Source: Lichtheimia corymbifera B2541 (taxonomy: Eukaryota; Mucoromycota; Mucoromycetes; Mucorales; Lichtheimiaceae). Taken from it: 64,000 nucleotides of DNA. The position numbers and the translations under genes were made by a program. Below, one piece after another: positions 10,523 to 22,631 of this stretch (the stretch's first letter is position 1; each line of letters begins with the position of its first letter). The stretch spans positions 365,194-429,193 of the forward strand of contig JNEU01001144.1 in the NCBI GenBank assembly GCA_000697475.1. The letters are read 5' to 3'. The notes below the pieces were generated by a model. The model was not told where the DNA came from, did no database searches, and worked only from the letters and a program-made list of their open reading frames with translations.

Positions 10523-13206
10523 TCATTGAAACATTTGCTTGACATATAAGCTATAATCGAATGAATCTGGTTCATCGCTCGTGGTCGCAGGTGGCATATC
10601 CCGTGATAGATACTCTACTGCTGTTTCAGGTACCATGCATCGCCGTAAATCCAACTCAGTGACATATGGTTTATCCCCTGCAATGGTTTGGAATGCATCT
10701 TGTAATTGTTCGGGTGTTGACTTGTCTTCTGTAATGGCGACCATAAATTGGATGAATTGCTCAAAGCTCGCCTCTTGATTGTGCTGAAAGGTTTCTGCAA
10801 ATAATCGATCCAGCTCATAATCATCATAAAAGAGACCCAAGCTAGCCAATGCTGCAGGAAACTCGTCGATGGAAAGTGTATTGCTTTGGTCGTTTGCAAA
10901 GTGTCGGAATACGTGTTCAAATTCTTCCAGCTGTGCAGGTGTGAGATTGGTCATGTTGCGAGAAACGCTCTATAATGGATTTATCATGTCAATCCCACTG
11001 TTGAACGTCACATGATTCCCATCAACTTGCCTGATTTTCAATGAATGCCATTTTTTTCCTGATTGCTCGCTTCACAAGTCCAAGTTCAAACGTTAAATCC
11101 TCCACAGAGTATACAGTATAATCATTCTCCTCGGTGTTGGCTTCGATACATGCGCGATCCAGTACTTCAATATGTTCAAGATCCTTTTGTAGTGGTGAAA
11201 GCTTGTGTGAAATGTTGCCAACATGTGCCATTTGATGCTCTAGATCACCGTCAAGGGCCGCCAAATCGGCAGAAATTGCATCCAATTGCCGTTGGAAACT
11301 GTTGGCAGCTTGTGCATACGCTTTTCTGAGATTCTCCTTGATCCTAATTCAGTGGGGGGGGGCATGATTAGATCACTGTGTCCTCGAATCCTGCATAGTC
11401 CCATGAGCTTACTCTCGCATTTTACTGTTAATGTTGCGATAATAGACCGCTTCGTCATTCAAGAGATCCTGCCACATGTTGTCCAAATCCTATCCACTTG
11501 CATGTCAGTATCGTGAACTCGATTCCAAGGGCTGTTTCTTTCCCGTTTACCTTGAGTGTCAGGCCTTCTGGTGGAAAATACGGCTTTAGGTTATATGTCT
11601 TGAGCTTGGTTTGGATGTTGCCTAGCAACGTGTCTAGATCGCGTCGTTCAGAAACCCATTCGCGTTTTTGTGTGCTCTTGTATGTGGCAAATTCTAGTCC
11701 TTTTTGCTTGGTCTCTTGGTATGAATCGGTCAGCACCGTCTCCTTCCAATGCTTTTGTGCACTTTGTACTGCTTCTATAAGCTATATAAGAGAGCATATA
11801 TGAGTCTCATTAAAGATACGCATGGATCATTGACATACCTTGAATGCTCGTTCTTCATAATAGTTCTTTGATTGCCAAATAGAATTCAAAACGTCGGCAA
11901 ACTTTGATACTCGTCGACCCGCAGTTTCATCCTTGTCTATCAGGTATGCCATTTTAATACGAATGCCCATCACAACATGACCAATACATACCTTGTGATG
12001 AGAAGGCATGGAAGTATTGAGCGACATAGGTCATGATGGAGCGTTCATCGGGCTTAGTAACATTGCAAACGTCCTCAACGTCCAGCAATTTCTAAGTAGG
12101 TAAAAGCGGTTAGGATATGCGAGACCGAATGCCAAGATCAGCATGGATAATTTACCGGGATGCCCAAGTACTCCTCTGCTATATCAAAGGCCAATTGCGT
12201 ATTTTCTTCCGGTTTTGACTACAATCGCTGATTAGCCCTCCTATCACCAATTCCATTGGTTCCTTCCTACTTACAAAATCCAACTCGTAAAAGTTTAAAA
12301 GGTCAGGTCGGTGGCGATGGATTAAAGCACAGCTACAAATATAAACATGGTCAATAATGGAAAGCCATAGAGTATCCATGAATTACTTACAACGCTAAAC
12401 CATCCTTCCAGCTGCCAGTAAAGTCCTTGACTTGCACTTCCTTGTATGGAGATGTCTTACGCTGGCACCAAAGCAAGAGACCTTCCTTTGCATTCTTCCC
12501 ATCCTGACTGGAAAATGATACGGGATTAGCAAGAAAAATAGGAGGTTTAAACAATGAAATGTATGACTCACTTGATATCCGCAATAGTAAACCGCAGAAT
12601 GATCATCCACAACATACCCAGGACCAGCTTGAGATTCTTGTCCACAATGTCTATTCGCGTGTGTGTGTAACCATGAATTGATCCATCCGATACCATCATT
12701 CTTGTTATATACCTTCAGCACCGATGTTAGTGAGAGGCACGCCACGCTCCATAATAAAGTTGAGAGCCTTGTTTACATTTTCAACGCATTGGATTCTCAT
12801 TCGGGGATTCATGCTGTATCGACCCAGCTGGGTGCCGCTGATGATTTCCTGCAACCAAGGAGAATAACAAATGCCGAATATGGTGATGGTCGGTATCAGT
12901 TCCGATATCCGTGTAGCCTCCACCTTCAACAACTTACCAGCAACTGTATAAGCCTGACACCATTGGAAAGGTCGGTTTTCAAGTCCACAATGTGAGGTAC
13001 TCGTCCTAAATCGAGCTTGGTATTGACCCTAAAGTCGTCATGAGCAACCGTCGCGTCTTAAAAAAGTTACGTTCAAGCAAACTTGCCATTTCGTAAAGGC
13101 TGGAATGACAAAAGGTTCAAGGCACAACGCAATGAGTATACAAGACTATATGGTGGAAGCTGGTGCTCTTACTTTTAGCTTGGATAGTGAGCCAAGTGGT
13201 ATCCAT
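10523..13206 (-). CDS. Alpha-actinin (CH-CH, spectrin repeats, EF hands)
   Basis: This actin-filament cross-linker resembles S. pombe Ain1 in architecture, and its estimated length of about 600-650 aa is similar. It would act at contractile rings and actin bundles. The start reads MDTTWLTIQAK and continues into the actin-binding motif KTFTKWVN of the first CH domain. Next come the CH1/CH2 segments (VDLKTDLSNGVRLIQLLEII; GLALCAL-type motifs near 12400), helical spectrin-repeat exons (11022-11740) and a C-terminal calmodulin-like EF-hand region (LTPAQLEEFEHVFRHFANDQ and on to the end). There are about ten introns or more. Exon 1 is 13173-13206, exon 2 is a 13-nt microexon (13087-13099), and exon 3 starts at 13028. 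The intron after the microexon is GC-AG. Ca2+ binding by the EF hands may be weak, because the loops are poorly conserved. Confidence 0.9.
13087..13099 (-). other. 13-nt microexon of alpha-actinin
   Basis: The 13 bases CCTTTACGAAATG encode the middle of the KTFTKW actin-binding motif. They lie between a 73-nt GT-AG intron (13100-13172) and a 58-nt GC-AG intron (13029-13086). Without this exon the first CH domain would lose its N-terminal motif and the reading frame would break. Confidence 0.8.
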
Positions 13207-13921
13207 AGTGATTTGATATTGTGTATGTTGACAAAGAAAATGTGAAAAGGGAAAGAGAAAGAATGGATCATCATTCCATCAACCCCACCCCCCACCAAAT
13301 AAAGAGCCGAGTGCGCGTGACGCTATCCACCATGTGTGCATATGTCTTTGTGTGTGAGTTGACATGCCCTATTACTAGCTTAAATCCCTTTATAGCCACT
13401 CTAAAGATGCGTGTAACTCTCAGTTTCATTATGCGATGCTTCATTCATTCATAAGCCCATTATCTTGCTTGACAATCAATTTGCCTAATAATGCGCTTGG
13501 ATCCGCAATCACTTATTTTTTGCCCTTTAACATGCAATGAGACTTTTGTCTCTTGAATATTCCTTAGGGCTGAAAGGGCATCCTCTGAATACTAGGTTGC
13601 GGTTATCGGCCCAACGGTGTATGACTGGGTACGAGGCTTCTTGCCATCACCAGGAACAAGCTCGTGGATCAACCACATCAACGATAAAGCGCACAACAGC
13701 TTGTATAGATTGAATCAAGCGACAATTATATAAGGCGCATTGACTCAACTTACACTCTAGGTCATTAAAGTTTCATTCAAATGCATACCCAATTGCTGGT
13801 TTAGATGCTGCATTATGCGCTTTTTATCGGCGAATATATAAACCGAAATTTACATTATAGCTGTGTAGGCATTCTTTACAGGTCAAATACACAATAAGGG
13901 AAGCGGTAACGAGCTACACTA
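13207..13921. other. Intergenic region between actinin start and NSE1 stop
   Basis: About 715 bp upstream of actinin, with no supported gene. The part near 13280-13300 is C-rich (CAACCCCACCCCCCACC) and may be part of the actinin promoter. Confidence 0.6.
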
Positions 13922-14796
13922 TTATTCGGGCGATCCAAAGGGCTCGTATTGGCAAGGCTGAGAACATGCGTGGTTGCCAGCTGTACTAGCAAAGCAATGG
14001 TGGTGGATATATCCTGAGCAAGAGCAGCATCTTTTTCCTCTTGTTACCATTTCAGTGCAAATGATACAATGATGGATATGGATTTCGCCGTACGTTTTAC
14101 AAAGGTAACTTTCTAGCTCCACGGTGGATCTTGGGGCCAATGCATACGAGCCATCATTGCAAACGTGTAACCAGCCGTCTTCTTCCAAGCGACCCAATAG
14201 CTCTTCTGTTTTACCAACGGTGAGCCCACTCTTCAATAGTGGTCCCAATTGTAGCGCTGCTGTCTGGCTTATGGCCCAAGTCTGGTTTGGTGCTTTCACA
14301 ATGTATTCTATCTACATACAATCATGAGAATTTTTTCACATATATCATATCCCGCATAACTATTATACCAAATGCCTGTAGTATTCCAATTCTCGAGGCG
14401 TGTATGGCGTCATTGTTTGTACATATGGATCTTCGGTAGTGTTCATCATCACCAGCATATTGACACCTGTCCACTGGTCCTTTGTGTCTTTCAATATCAT
14501 GTCGACTTCAGAGAGCTCATGGTTGATGAATGCGATTGCTTCGGAAAATGTTGGTGCTAGCATACAATGAAGGCTGTCAATATTTTAAGTGATTGCATAT
14601 GGTGTTTTCTTTTACCAGGTTGACGGCCTTTTGTTGTCACAGTTGCGACTTGGTTAAAGAGTTGGTTTGCCTTTTCCATTGTAAGAACGCGGTGTGATAG
14701 CATAACACGCACAAATAACCGATGGGTGTCAGTGTAGAGTGGATTCTCTTCCGGTTGCTCTTCTTCTTGTTGCATGTCTTCTATTTCATTCGTCAT
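13922..14796 (-). CDS. nse1: NSE1, RING-like subunit of the SMC5/6 complex
   Basis: Three exons: 14616-14796, 14369-14556 and 13922-14311. The start chosen is MTNEIEDMQQEEE. Family features are the helical N-terminus (HRLFVRVMLSHRVLTMEKAN), the winged-helix part (FSEAIAFINHELSEVDMILK, then NMLVMMNTTED, then FTPRELEYYRHLV-like) and a C-terminal RING-like zinc finger with spaced Cys/His (HHCIICTEMVTRGKRCCSCS, then HHHCF, then CSQPC). In other organisms NSE1 pairs with NSE3 (a MAGE protein), stimulates ubiquitin ligase activity and is needed for DNA repair and replication-fork stability. The gene lies 117 bp downstream of the homeodomain gene on the same strand. Confidence 0.88.
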
Positions 14797-14913
14797 TGGG
14801 TTGGCTGGGAGAAAGAGAGAGAGTGAAAAAGGAAAGAGATGCAATTTTTTTTATTCATATGATGTGTGGTGGACCTGCCATTTACAAAGAGAGATGAATG
14901 ATTGCTGCATGTT

Positions 14914-16123
14914 TCAAAATGAAGGAGGAGAAAGAAATAGCGTTGCATTATCTATGGAATGAATGTTGCTGTATCCCCAATCATGCACCTTTTGTTGATA
15001 TTGTCGATCCATGTTGCTGGTGGTGCTTGCACTCCAGCCGGGTAAGAAGGGTGGGGTTATAGTAATAAAAGGTTCTGGGGTGACTGAGGGAGACAACGTT
15101 TGTTCACGACAAATAGAAGGCGGCACAAGCAAGAGTTTAGATGCAAGATCAGGTGCGAGTGCTGTAGCATTGAAAAGCACGTGTTGAAAATGGTCATAGC
15201 TGCCTTGCAGGATATGCACACGCTCTCGACTTGCTTGTTGATTCTCTGTAAAGTCACTACAAAGCACCCAGCGCGAATCCATTTGCACTCGTCGCATCGA
15301 AAAAAGCACCATGCTTGGATCGTGCACCTCAATCTCAAGAGCTTGTTGCTGTTGATTACCACTTATCAGCCGTACTTGCTGAATGGCATCAAAGGAAATA
15401 TGGACCCGGAATAAATCTCCACCTTGTACTTGGATTTGCCATACCATTTCGCGCGTTATGGGGTCGATATGACACTTGAGATCCCAGCCATCACCTTGCG
15501 CAAACCGTGACCACAGACCAATACGTAGCATATGTGCCATTAATGACAAGGATGGCTGTGATGGTGATGATGGTGTATCTAAACAGGAGGAGAATTGTCC
15601 TAAATTCAATGATGAGATCCCTATTATCATCCCTTCATCTTGCTTGCTCCTGGTTCAATAACTTACCTCCAGGGACATACTCATCTTGGGCCATTTCAGG
15701 CACTTGGTTGCCTGATGATGAAGACCTCAATGGTTGCTGTTGGGGATAGGCAGTAGCAGGCCTCTTATTACATCTCTGCTTGTTCATTGATTGCCGATGC
15801 TCATATTGCTCAGGGGTGACGAGTGAACGAAATGTGGGCTGGCAGCGCGTTACTGTATCTTTATCGTGATGCTGGATGTGATCAAGTTGATTGCTATCGC
15901 CTGATTTCATTGAACGTCGTTCCTTGGCACGGCGGTTCTGGAACCATATTTGGACAGTGCGATCGGTAACTCCAAGTTGACGGGCAAGATGACTACGAAT
16001 AGCATTATCTGGAAGTGGATTGTTGTAATAGGATTGCTGTAGTATGGCCAATTGATAAAAGTTAAGATGGGTACGCTTGCGTCGTGTACGAATAGAAGTG
16101 TCTTTGGATGATGATTTTGCCAT
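14914..16123 (-). CDS. Homeodomain transcription factor (Pho2/Phx1-like)
   Basis: Two exons (15667-16123 and 14914-15578) join in frame across an 88-nt intron (G + AT gives Asp). The homeodomain covers roughly residues 10-72: RTRRKRTHLNFYQLAILQQS, then LPDNAIRSHLARQLGVTDRT, then the recognition helix VQIWFQNRRAKERR with the invariant W, F, N and R. The rest is Gln/Ser-rich, followed by a conserved-looking C-terminal module (MLRIGLWSRFAQGDGWDLKC, then QIQVQGGDLFRVHISFDAIQ). That module resembles the conserved region downstream of the homeodomain in fungal Phx1/Hoy1-type proteins. A nuclear sequence-specific regulator is likely; targets are unknown. The ATG at 16123 is the first in frame. Confidence 0.88.
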
Positions 16124-16848
16124 GTTTATCAAGATAAAGAGAGAGAAAGATGGGTACTGGCCAAGACGTGCTGTTGTTGCCGAGATTAAATTCCTTCAAG
16201 GTGTTACACAAGGCAAATTGATAGCATGCAACATGACGATGCATTGGATTGCACCCTTTGTTGATCTCTTCAAGTCTCCTGAAAAGAAAGATATCCACAT
16301 TCTTGGTCTTTCCAAGTTATCGACTTGCATCGTCTTTCATAAAACAAATAGCATGCGTCGACCTGGTAAAAAAAGAAAGACATTGCTGCTGCAGCGTTTG
16401 TTGCACATTTTCAGCCATGTGTGTGTCTGTCAAGGTGTCACCTCGCCCTTAATGTGCTACACACGCGGGTCGAGTTGGATAGCCCTGTATTCTATGGCAC
16501 CCGATCCCATACCGATGAGATCCGGAGCTCTTTTTACTGTGATCCCGAACGACAATTTCAGCGGCACAAATCAACATTGCACTACCCCCCCCGCATAACG
16601 CGTGATGAGCAAAGTGGAACAATGAGGTGACGATCGTGGCACAATGTGTGTTATACAATACATACTCCTTCCTCTATTATGCACAAAAACAAACATTCAG
16701 CTTTAAAGTGCTGCTTTGTTTGTTTGCTGATCTTGTCATAATCGTACAACATGACCAAGTATCTCTCAGTTCCCATCATCATTTAAGAATACATTGGATG
16801 AAAAGAAATGTATGTGTGTATATTCATGAAAATAAATGCAATGTCTTT
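16124..16848. other. Intergenic region upstream of the homeodomain gene
   Basis: About 725 bp with several overlapping short ORFs but no recognisable gene. It presumably contains the homeodomain promoter and the FCF2 3' end. Confidence 0.55.
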
Positions 16849-18185
16849 CTATGATCGTGATAGCTGCTTCATTTGTCGTTTTGCCTTCTTTCGTCCATCC
16901 TTTCCTCGTGAAAATGCTTCCAAGTGCTTACGCTTGTGGTATGTTCGTGCCTTGTCATCTGCTAAAAGCTCATCCACAATGGTGCGCTTTCGTTCCTTGC
17001 GTGTCAACCGTGATGAGAAGAATTCAGTAGCGCCTTCAACAACTGTGCCCATTTGGAAATATTTGAAATCCTCCTTCTTGCCCATCTTTCTGTAATGTCG
17101 CTTAGGGTCAATCACATGACGCATCTTGAGTACTTGAAGATCACGTTGTAACTCGGGTGTCATCTCTGGCTTTGGCATATCAAACCAGCCTTTACCAGTG
17201 GTCTTTTCCCGTTCCTGTAGAAGATGATATCATCAGAAACCGTGGTGATCACTAACCATGTCATGTACGTACCATTTGCCGTTCTTTCCTGCTCAATGGC
17301 TTTTCCTTTTCCTTGGATGCTTTGACAACTTCAATCGATCGCTTGGTGGCGTTTGTTTCCTCCTCATCTTCAATAGCCACAGTATCCTGCTTTAGCCGTG
17401 CAGCACCTGCAGCACCGTTACGCTTGATATATAAATGCTCTCGCATGTTGATGCCACTTTCCAGCTTTGGTAGTCTATACACATGTACGTATTAGTCCCA
17501 TGATGGAGAATAAGAGGGGTAGTAGCAATAATAAGCATACCTGATATCCTTCGATTTCTCATCCCTATTGACAATATGATTAATAATCCATGTCCATAAA
17601 GACGATCCAATCCAACCATGCTTACGTCTGTTTTGTGTGTTCGGGTTGCTGTTGTAAATCAAGTGCTTTTTGTGCCTTATTGAGCAATTCATCCAAATCA
17701 TCATCGTCATCATCATCGGAGGAGGAGGACGAGTCTTCTTCGCTAGCATCATCGTCTTCAGATTCATCGTCGCCTTCGTCCTCTTCAGATTCATTATCAT
17801 CTTCTTCATCCGTTGATGGGTCGTCATGAGCAGTGTCGATTTCTTGGTGTTCCTCCATATCATCACTATCGCTGTCAACTTGTTGCTGATCCTCGCTATC
17901 GTCTTCGTCCTCTACTTTTGCAGCAGCTATAACCCGAGGCGTAGTTCTCGCTGGAGTCTTTTTTGTGGACTTTCTGCTCTGCTGATTTGGCTGCTCGGCT
18001 ACGAGATCTGTCGTTGTAGCTTCCTGATCGGTCGATCCTTGTTTCGACTATGTTGTGAAAGCCGCTTGTTATTTTGAAGCCGGATCACAGTGTCTTGTCA
18101 TGTATATATATACCTCGTTTGAATCCTCTTTGTTACTCTTTTGTTCAATGGACAGCCGGCGTAATTGTGAACGGGTGAGCGGCAT
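16849..18185 (-). CDS. fcf2: FCF2/DNTTIP2 family pre-rRNA processing protein
   Basis: A nucleolar protein needed for early 18S rRNA cleavage in the small-subunit processome. The gene has about five exons. Exon 1 (18114-18185) is exactly 24 codons and begins MPLTRSQLRRLSIEQKS. The next exon is very acidic, with D/E/S runs encoded at 17700-17860, typical of DNTTIP2. The last exons carry the Fcf2 core: LPKLESGINMREHLYIKRNG, PLSRKERQM, GKGWFDMPKPEMTPELQRDL, VLKMRHVIDPKRHYRK, FKYFQMGTVVEGATEFFSSR, and a basic end with KERKRTIVDELLADD. It lies divergent to HAT1 with 136 bp between start codons. Confidence 0.9.
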
Positions 18186-18321
18186 TGTGTGGATAAAGGT
18201 GGGTGAAAGGAACTCAATACATTTTTTTTTCAGCTGCACTTCTTTTTCTTGCACAACCACGCCAACCCAACTCACCGTATACTCAGCTACAGCTCACATT
18301 TTACAACCACAATCACCCACC
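18186..18321. promoter_or_regulatory. Shared divergent promoter region FCF2 / HAT1
   Basis: Only 136 bp separate the two ATGs. The stretch has a T-run (18220-18229), a GCACAACCACGCCAACCCAAC stretch near 18250 and a repeated CACCC/CACCA context just before the HAT1 ATG. Both 5' UTRs and core promoters must fit here, so co-regulation is plausible (inference). Confidence 0.6.
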
Positions 18322-20129
18322 ATGGACACGGCAGCAAGTGCAGCACATTTGGCACCTTGGATCGCAAAGACAACCGAGAGCATGGAGATCAGTCTAGGTA
18401 AACCACAACGTTGACGCGTGAATAAAGGCCATGGTGAACTAACCTTGGCACATCAAGTGCGACCCAACTTTAGCGATGCAGAGAGTACTGAGCCAACAAC
18501 AGCTACTACTTTTGAACCAAACTTTACATATCCAATCTATGGCGAGCAAGAAGTGGTGTTTGGTTACAAGGATTTATCGATCCAGGTTGGTCTGTCACAC
18601 AAGCACCATCCTCTTCCATGTATATTAATGTGGTGCCCCTCTTTGTTCTTGTATAGCTCTCATACACATCCGGCTCCTTGCGTCTCTATCCACGTGTCGA
18701 TTACAGTGCAAAATATCAATCAGCATCAGGATCTTCCTCATCAAACTCAGATCAAGTCCACGCTGATGATGTTTTTGGTATGATCAAGGAATACTTGCCA
18801 TCAGGTAATCATTGTCACGTGCGAAGGATTTCGGTGGAAAAAGGTGGCTAAAGAACCTATGTATATCGCTCTAGATTGTATCGGGAATGCGGATGAGTTT
18901 ACTCGTGTTGTGCTCGAAGACGCAAAGACATTCAAACCGATTGGAGAAAAAATACATGAGTATAGCAGAGAAGGTGATCAAGGTGAAGATGAGCATTTCG
19001 AGATTTATAAGGTAAGGTTATTCTGGCTCAGAATGTTTGCATATGCTTATTGGAATCTGTGCGGTAGGCATCATTCAGCAATCCCAAGTTTCGAGAATAC
19101 CATCAACGCATGCAACTCTTTGTATTACTCTACATTGAGGGATCAAGCTATATCGAAGATGATGATGAGAAATGGGAGATATATACCATGTAAGTATGGG
19201 GAGAGCATGGATCTTTTGGCATTTTGAGGTATGCTTATCATGAAAGAACAGATATCGACGAGAGCACACGGGCGATTCAGAGATGTACCATTTTGTCGGA
19301 TATGCTACTCTCTATCCCTTCTTCTACTGGCCAGAGAATACACGTATGAGAATTAGGTATGTGATATGATTCAAAGCTTTGATTTGCTTTATTCATCGTT
19401 CATCCCTTAGTCAATTCCTCGTACTTCCACCATTTCAAAAGCAAGGCCATGGTAGTAAGTTGATGATTGTGATGTCTCTCTTGGAGTTATTGACTGATGG
19501 ATATGGTATGCTAGGCGAATTGTACAAAACATTATATCAGATTCTTATGACGAGGAGTGAAATCAAGGAGATCACAGGTAGGTTGATGGGTATTGGTGAT
19601 GGTGTAGTAGTGGATCATTAATCGCATCCATATGTAGTGGAAGATCCAAACGAGGAATTTTCAGACATGCGGGACAAGAATGATTTCCGGCATTTGTTAA
19701 ATGATAAGGCCTTTGATGGATTGAAGGCACCTGTTCCCAAGAAGACTATCAAAGATTTGCGGAAAAAGTACAAGTTGACCGAGGTAAGTGGTGTGACAAG
19801 TGAAAAATTACCATGTTATTCACGTGATGTTGAATGTATAGCGACAAATCCAACGATGTATTGAGATGTACTTGCTTTCAAAAGTCAACAAGTTGAACAG
19901 GGAAGATTACAAGGCATTCCGACTACAAGTCAAACAGCGTCTTTATCTTTTCAATCTGGCAAGTGGATGATGATATGAGTATGATAGGTATATGTGAGTG
20001 CTAACACAAGGATGATGCTCTCAATAGGACGCATTGCAGGATATGGAGCCAACCGAGAAGAAGGAAAAGTTACATCAAACATACGAAGGAGTGGTAGAAG
20101 ATTATCATCGTTTATTGGAAATGGTTTAA
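18322..20129 (+). CDS. hat1: Histone acetyltransferase type B catalytic subunit HAT1
   Basis: Acetylates newly made histone H4 (K5/K12) before nuclear import, normally with an RbAp46/48-type partner. About nine exons. The first intron (18398-18457) joins ISL|VRPNFSD. Another is spliced so that EYLPS is followed by DCIGNADEFTRVVLEDAKTF. Family signatures in order are the N-terminal FTYPIYGEQEVVFGYKDLSI, the central FREYHQRMQLFVLLYIEGSS, the acetyl-CoA fold segment GYATLYPFFYWPENTRMRIS, the P-loop-like LVLPPFQKQGHGSELYKTLY, the catalytic-region VEDPNEEFSDMRDKND, and a C-terminal helical domain ending YHRLLEMV. Length and order match the family. Confidence 0.94.
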
Positions 20130-20413
20130 GAGTGGTAATAAAAGCTATACGTTATTTTTAAGAGATCAGCTGGGTAGTACGGGGAGGAGGGGGAGTCCTT
20201 TATTAGGCAGCAGCGTTCATGGAGGATGGTGGATAACTACATGTAAACATGACTTATGGAATACCACACTTGAGTTATACCCCCCTTCAAGTAAGCCAAC
20301 CAGGGTGCGAGATTGTCATTCGGAGAAGAGATGCAGTGGAGGGTGTCGGGCTGTAGAGTACGCATAAGCATCACTGTGACACTTTACCTTTTCCTTCCTT
20401 TATTCACCCTTCA

Positions 20414-22554
20414 ATGACTATCCATCTCTATCGCAGACATCTCATTCTACGTCAACGGTTATTCTTTCGAACGACTTTTCCAACACAGTGTCGTCGTTAT
20501 CACGCTTATGGAAGTCAACCAGAAGCTGTTCGGACGTCATCGCCACTGCCACAAGCTCAACCGCACCATCTTGAATCGGTAGCTGACCCTCGTACCGTAA
20601 GTATATATCGCAGACTCTCTTTATAATAAGTGTACTAAATATAAAGGGTATATTAGATCGTTAAATATCTCAACGACTATGTTATCGGCCAAGAACGAGC
20701 CAAAAAGATCCTTGCTGTTGCCGTTTTCAACCACTACAACAGAGTACGAGCCAACCTTGCACGGCAACAAGATGCAATAGAGCAGCAACATACTCCTGAG
20801 GAACCTTCAGAACATCATAGCTCATTACCACAGGACTATTATTCAAATAATTCCTTCATTGGTGCGGCTGATATTGTGCCAGCAGAACGTGTATATGGTA
20901 AATATCCAAGTAGACCATATCTCTATCCTCTCTCACATACAACGCTTGTAGGATCACAACAACGTGCATGGCTTAATCCCCCAACTCAAGCAGCTGGCAC
21001 TCTACGGGATATGATGCCTACAAAGTCAACTTACAATCCAGACGAAGAACATACCGTTTATGAAAAGAGCAACGTCTTGCTAATTGGCCCCACTGGATCA
21101 GGTAAGCATAGAGCAAAAGAAAAGGGATGGATTGTATTGAATTATGTGCTCTTTCCTCTAGGAAAAACACTGTTGGCAAAGACACTCGCTCAAATACTGC
21201 AGGTGCCATTTTCCATGTCAGATGCCACACCGTTTACGCAAGCTGGCTACGTCGGTGAAGATGTTGAACAAGTTATCCAAAGATTGCTTCAGGTAGGAAC
21301 GATATCATGCAGTAGAATGATGGTTGCAAAGGTGCTAAGTAAACAGTGATAGGCTTGTGATTACGATGTCAAAAAGGCTGAAACCGGGATTGTGTTTATT
21401 GATGAGATTGACAAGATTTCAAGGCGATCCGACAGCTTATCAACGTCAAGGGATGTTTCAGGTGAAGGTGTGCAACAAGTAAGTTTGATTATATATGTCA
21501 TTATGTGCATTGTATTGATGGTTGATTCCATAGTCACTGCTACGCATGCTTGAAGGAACAACGGTCAATATCACTGATAAATCTGGGTCTGCTGGGGGTC
21601 GGCGTACTGGTATGCCAGGATCATTGGGGAGCAGCAACACTACTGGGCCCGGAATAGGCGGCAACAAAGGAGAGACTTATGCAGTGGACACAAGCAATAT
21701 ACTCTTCATATTGAGCGGTGCCTTTGTGGGCTTGGAAAAGATCGTACAGGATCGTCTTGCTAAAGGAGTAAGTATTCGAGCATACCGATGTGTCATTCTG
21801 CTGTACTTATGCAATGTTTTAGTCTATTGGTTTCCACGCTACTCTGCGATCTTCATCAGACGATATATATGTCAGTGAAAAAGAGTCCAAAGCTCATCCG
21901 CTTTCACTAGTCGAACCAGCAGGTAAGCCTAGATACCACGTACTGCAAAGGTTGATGGCGCTAAAGAACGTTATTACTAGATCTTGTCAAGTATGGATTG
22001 ATACCCGAATTCGTTGGCCGGTTACCCGTGGTAGCATCAGTCAACAATTTAAGCATTCAGGATCTGGTGCGCGTGATGACAGAGCCGAAAAACTCGCTTA
22101 TCAAGCAATATGAAGGTTTATTCAAGCTGAACCAGGTACATACATGAAAGCTTTACTTGATCGAACGTGCTACCTACTAATCACTTGTGATGTAGGCTGA
22201 TGTGCATTTTAGTAAAACTGCTTTGCAGCGGATAGCCGAATTGGCTCTAGAGAAAAAGACTGGTGCACGTGGCCTTCGGCGTCTCATGGTACAGCATTCA
22301 CATTACGCATTGATGAAGGGGATAGGCCTAACCACTTTGATATCTAGGAAAACATCCTTCTCGAACCGATGTATGATGTCCCTGGCTCGCATATTACCAA
22401 AGTGATCATTGACAGCAAAGTGATTGCTAATGAAAAGCCGGCTATCTATCTCAGCAAAGATCAAGAGCATTTGGGACAAGAAATCATTGCAGAGGATGAT
22501 GGTGGTATTGAGAACAAGCACGAAGGCAACCAACAGCAAATTACACACGCATAG
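20414..22554 (+). CDS. Mitochondrial ClpX-type AAA+ unfoldase
   Basis: Nine exons: 20414-20596, 20657-21101, 21162-21292, 21353-21478, 21534-21767, 21823-21922, 21981-22135, 22196-22288 and 22348-22554. The N-terminus ([20 protein letters not shown]) is a basic, amphipathic presequence. The AAA+ core shows [20 protein letters not shown], Walker A GPTGSGKTLLAK (split by an intron), the pore-loop GYVGEDVE, Walker [14 protein letters not shown], the [15 protein letters not shown] motif, the sensor-region [11 protein letters not shown] and the sensor-2 region [16 protein letters not shown]. The N-terminal C4 zinc-binding domain of bacterial ClpX is absent, as in yeast Mcx1. An Asp/Glu-rich tail ends the protein. 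Whether a ClpP partner exists cannot be seen here; without ClpP it would act as an unfoldase, as in yeast haem biosynthesis. Confidence 0.93.
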
Positions 22555-22631
22555 AAAAAGTCTTTATATATACAAATTTATGCAATTCTATTCCACTTGT
22601 ATTATACAATTACACATTCCTTCTCGATCCA

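Noticed and set aside
17590..17829. Serine-rich plus-strand ORF
   Set aside because: It is the antisense shadow of the Asp/Glu-rich exon of FCF2.
18398..18427. A 30-nt intron in HAT1
   Set aside because: A later acceptor at 18457 gives a normal 60-nt intron with a branch-like CTAAC and the reading ISLVRPNFSD; the short version is not needed. A similar 22-nt candidate near 18805 is replaced by an intron of about 70 nt ending at the TCTAG before DCIGNADEF.
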